In this document: piece after piece, positions 61,508 through 64,000 of the stretch | Layout of the letters: the number at the start of each line of letters is the position of its first letter | Numbering within the stretch: position 1 is the stretch's first letter | Origin: Fimbriimonadaceae bacterium | GTDB lineage: Bacteria; Armatimonadota; UBA10988 | Length of the DNA stretch: 64,000 bases | Assembly (NCBI GenBank): GCA_020850355.1 | Contig: JADZEX010000020.1 | Location: 62,001 to 126,000, forward strand | Direction: 5' to 3' | Notes under the pieces: generated by a model | The model's input: only the letters and a program-made list of their open reading frames with translations | Told to the model about the DNA's origin: nothing | The model's database searches: none | Position numbers and translations under genes: made by a program

Positions 61508-63694
61508 CTAGCGGCTGGTCACCCGCAGATGGTGCCGCCCGGCGGTTAGACGGAGGCTAACGGTCTGTGCGGCCCGGTCGAGCCGGGCGCGGGCGCTGGC
61601 GCCGTCGAGCAGCACGCCGCGCGGGACGAACGGGCAGCGGATGGCGACGGTGGCGCCGGTCGGGCTGTGGACCTCGCCGCGGAGCACGCCGCCGAGCAGT
61701 TCGAGGGCCACATCAACGGGCTGCGTCGCGGTCAGGACCTCTCCGCCCGGCAGCAGCACCTGCCCAACGCGGCGGGCGATCAGGCGAGTCCAGTCGCCGT
61801 GGCTGGCCCGCCGCAGCGCCAGGGAGGCGGCGTCGGAGATCAGGTGGTCGAGCACGATACCGCGGCCGCGGGTGGGGAACAGGACGTCTTCACGGTCGCC
61901 GTTGGGCCACGCCAGCACCGCGCCGACGGCCGACTCGCCGGTCACCAGAGTCGGCTCGACGCTGCTCGCCCGGCCGCGCGCCTGGGGCACCAGCAGCACC
62001 AGGAACTGCGTCCGCGCCAGCGGTTCGGGCACGCTCAAGCTGAGCTGCGCCAGCGCTGGTGACTCGTCGGGCACCTCGCGCGTGGCCAGCCGGAACTGGT
62101 GCGGTCGCAGGGCGTGGACTCGCAGGCAGGCCTCGCCCTCGCTGAGTTCGGCCAGGCCGGCCGACCGCACGGCCGCGGTGCCGCTGGTGTGCAGCAGCCA
62201 CTCCAGCCGGACCGGCCGCTCCGCGGTGATCTGGTCCCAGACCAGGACGTAGCCGTCGGCGAAGGCGAGGTGGCGGTCGAAGGTGCGCAGCCCACAGGAG
62301 GCCGGATAGGCCCCGGCGGCTCGCCCCAGCAAGGCCCCGCCAGCGGCCGTCAGCCACGCCGCCGCCAGGGTCGCCGCGCCGGGGCGGTGCTGGCTGGTCG
62401 GCAACTGGCCCTCCCCGTCGACCAGCAGGGTGTTGTGGTAGCGGGTCGCCCCGCCGACGCGGCGACCGCCGTCGGCCGCCAGGGGCACCCCACCCCACCA
62501 CAGCAGGAAATGGTTGGCGTCGCCATCGAGCTCGGTGACCGGCTGCCAGCTCCGGTTGACCTGTCCGTAGGCCGGGCCGACGGCGAAGGCCAGGCAAGCC
62601 TCGTGCGGCCCCCAGCCGCTGCGCCAGACCGCCAGACCGTGCGCCTCGAAGCAGTGGTGGGGCGTGTCGGGCAGCAGGTTGGCGGGCGCGCGGGAGCGCT
62701 CCCAGAGCACCGCGAAGGCCGCGCCCCGGCCAAGCTGCTGCTGCCGCCAGCGCTCGGCAGCCAGCCGGAAGCCGGCGTGACTGAAGCGCAGTGCCAGCCG
62801 GTCAAGGGCCCAGGTGCAGGGCTCTTGGAGCCACCGGTACTGCGCCCCCGGATGATGCGCGGCGAGCGCGTGGCGGCGCGAGGTCTCGGCGTGGCCGACG
62901 GCATCCAGGTCGAGCGCCTCCCGCCCGCTGGGCGCCAGCCCGTGCAGCGCCACGCGCCAGGCCTCGCGGAGCAGCCCACAGTCGAAACGGTCGCGGTCGG
63001 CCAGCCGCTCCCAGGCATCGGCCAACCGCACCAGCAGCGGCAGCAGCAGGTTCCAGTCCTCGAAGCCGGTCGGCCACCAGCCATCGGTGCCAACCTCGTG
63101 CAAGACGCGGTCCAGGCGCTGGTCGCTGACATCGATCCAGTGCGCCGCCGCGGGATCCTCGCCGAGCACCGCCAGCCCGGCCAGGTTCAGCCCGACCAGC
63201 GTCGCCACCGTGCGGGGCGACTCCAGCGGCCAATCGGCATCGAGGCCGAGGGCGACCGCCTCGCAAGCGCGCCGGGCATGGTCGGTCAGGGTGCGCCCCA
63301 AGGCCGCGCGCTCGGGCTCCGAGAGCACTTCGCCCAAGAGGTCGTAACAGAAGGCCAGCGCCGCCAGGAAGTGCCCGCGCAGGACCCCGATCAGGTCCAT
63401 CCCGCGGGAGGCCAGGACGATGTCCAGCCACTGCTTCAGGAACTGGACGTCGCTCCGCCCGCGGGTCACCGCGGCGACCAGCGCGGCGGACTCCAAGACT
63501 GCGGTGTTGAAGCGCGGTGGGCGAGTCGGGCCGGGGCGCGAGTCGTGGCGGCAGATCTGCAGCATCACCGATGGGCTGTCGGCGAGGCGCTGTCGCCAGC
63601 GCGGCCAGCTCTGTGGGTCGCAGTGCAGGTACGGCCGCTCGCGCAGCCGGCCGGGCGCGATGCCGAAGCGCTGGGCCAGCGGCGCGGCGTTCAC
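61508..63694 (-). CDS. Heparinase II/III-like polysaccharide lyase family protein
   Basis: 728 residues from GTG 63694, which overlaps the stop of the CPBP gene (GTGA). No clear signal peptide. The N-terminal two thirds form an alpha/alpha toroid (FLKQWLDIVLASRGMDLIGVLRG, FCYDLLGEVLSEPERAALGR, GLDADWPLESPRTVATLVGLN, NLLLPLLVRLADAWERL). A heparinase II/III beta-sandwich follows (GLAVWRSGWGPHEACLAFAVG, DANHFLLWWGGVPLAADGG, YHNTLLVDGEGQ). The Asn/His/Tyr set expected for lyases is plausible (NHFLLWW, RYHNTLLVDG) but not proven. It eliminates uronic-acid linkages if active. The unusual absence of an export signal suggests action on imported oligosaccharides. Confidence 0.78.
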   Translation of the reverse strand: MNAAPLAQRFGIAPGRLRERPYLHCDPQSWPRWRQRLADSPSVMLQICRHDSRPGPTRPPRFNTAVLESAALVAAVTRGRSDVQFLKQWLDIVLASRGMDLIGVLRGHFLAALAFCYDLLGEVLSEPERAALGRTLTDHARRACEAVALGLDADWPLESPRTVATLVGLNLAGLAVLGEDPAAAHWIDVSDQRLDRVLHEVGTDGWWPTGFEDWNLLLPLLVRLADAWERLADRDRFDCGLLREAWRVALHGLAPSGREALDLDAVGHAETSRRHALAAHHPGAQYRWLQEPCTWALDRLALRFSHAGFRLAAERWRQQQLGRGAAFAVLWERSRAPANLLPDTPHHCFEAHGLAVWRSGWGPHEACLAFAVGPAYGQVNRSWQPVTELDGDANHFLLWWGGVPLAADGGRRVGGATRYHNTLLVDGEGQLPTSQHRPGAATLAAAWLTAAGGALLGRAAGAYPASCGLRTFDRHLAFADGYVLVWDQITAERPVRLEWLLHTSGTAAVRSAGLAELSEGEACLRVHALRPHQFRLATREVPDESPALAQLSLSVPEPLARTQFLVLLVPQARGRASSVEPTLVTGESAVGAVLAWPNGDREDVLFPTRGRGIVLDHLISDAASLALRRASHGDWTRLIARRVGQVLLPGGEVLTATQPVDVALELLGGVLRGEVHSPTGATVAIRCPFVPRGVLLDGASARARLDRAAQTVSLRLTAGRHHLRVTSR

Positions 63695-64000
63695 TCGGCC
63701 GGCCGCCGCACGCCGCGCAGCGCCAACAGACCGAGCAGCCCGCCAACCAGCGACGGCAGGCCGAGCGACTGCTCCAGCCCGACCTCGCCGCCGCCGAACA
63801 GCACCAGCCCCGCCACCGCGTTGTTGGCGGCGTGGGCCGCGACACACGGCCAGACGCTGCCACTGCGGTAGCGCAGCAGGCCGAGGTAGAGCCCCATGAT
63901 CGTCGCGGAGACCGACTGCACGCCGTCGAAGTGGATCAGGCCAAACAACAGGCTGGTGACCAGGATGGCTGCCCGCGGCCCCCAGCGTGGCAGCCAGGCG
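63691..64000 (-). CDS. CPBP (CAAX-like) intramembrane protease, C-terminal part cut by right edge
   Basis: The frame is open to the window edge, giving at least 103 residues; the start and the EExxxR motif lie outside. Visible: a membrane helix AAILVTSLLFGLIHF with the second motif (FGLIHF), and the third motif HAANNAV (HxxxN) after another helix, then a last hydrophobic helix and ALRGVRRPAE. Abi/CPBP proteases cleave within membranes; the bacterial roles are varied. It is translationally coupled to the heparinase-like gene through a four-base overlap. Confidence 0.8.
   Translation of the reverse strand, partial: AWLPRWGPRAAILVTSLLFGLIHFDGVQSVSATIMGLYLGLLRYRSGSVWPCVAAHAANNAVAGLVLFGGGEVGLEQSLGLPSLVGGLLGLLALRGVRRPAE

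Overview
The window is 64 kb of very GC-rich bacterial chromosome that is almost entirely coding. Short Shine-Dalgarno-led operons lie on both strands. I see no rRNA, tRNA, insertion sequence, prophage or CRISPR array. Gene content points to a free-living, polysaccharide-degrading bacterium of the Armatimonadota, Planctomycetota or Hydrogenedentota kind. It has many Sec/Tat-exported proteins with glycosidase-like TIM barrels, a formylglycine sulfatase, Gfo/Idh/MocA oxidoreductases, xylose-isomerase-like TIM barrels and a DUF6785-type membrane protein. The phylum is an inference from gene content only.

Layout. 1-9.6 kb: a left-truncated PcRGLX/YetA-like lyase, a lipase-like lipoprotein, a VWA lipoprotein followed by a small lipoprotein carrying the same C-terminal domain, a parallel beta-helix protein, a tandem beta-sandwich protein and a lone MoxR ATPase. 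9.6-18.2 kb: sulfatase plus CGGC-domain protein, sugar isomerase, Gfo/Idh dehydrogenase, a coiled-coil protein, a glycosidase-like protein, an ankyrin/pentapeptide-repeat pair and what looks like the deleted remnant of an endonuclease/exonuclease/phosphatase gene. 18.4-22.9 kb: DegT aminotransferase, S-adenosylhomocysteinase and a receiver-GAF-GGDEF diguanylate cyclase. 22.8-32.3 kb: DUF6785 membrane protein, secretin-N-like protein, alpha/beta hydrolase, GH29 alpha-L-fucosidase, a glycosidase-like protein and a Tat-exported Gfo/Idh protein. 32.5-34 kb: a papain-like protease next to a chagasin-family inhibitor. 34-44.3 kb: three large exported proteins (1375, 749 and 940 aa) and an isomerase.

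44.3-56.5 kb is the centrepiece, a 15-gene hydrogenase locus. It runs hypE, DRTGG protein, CBS-CBS-ATPase, second DRTGG protein, PHP phosphoesterase, NuoE/HndA-like, a small HATPase, a cysteine-free HndB-like protein, NuoF/HndC-like, a NuoG/HoxU-like subunit with a leftover molybdopterin-type domain, HoxY-like [NiFe] small subunit, HoxH-like [NiFe] large subunit, endopeptidase, hypA and hypB. The regulatory half (DRTGG, ATPase, PHP, HndA, ATPase, HndB) is the arrangement usually seen with electron-bifurcating [FeFe] hydrogenases. Here the catalytic half is [NiFe]. The predicted product is a cytoplasmic NAD(P)-linked group-3 type [NiFe] hydrogenase, possibly multimeric and ferredoxin-using, with its own putative redox or nucleotide sensing module.

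56.6-64 kb: another exported glycosidase-like protein, a large membrane protein, a VOC-fold protein, an unknown small protein, a heparinase II/III-like protein and a CPBP protease cut by the right edge. The exported enzymes, sulfatase, fucosidase, isomerases and dehydrogenases together suggest breakdown of complex, possibly sulfated and deoxysugar-containing glycans. The hydrogenase would dispose of or recover the reducing power.
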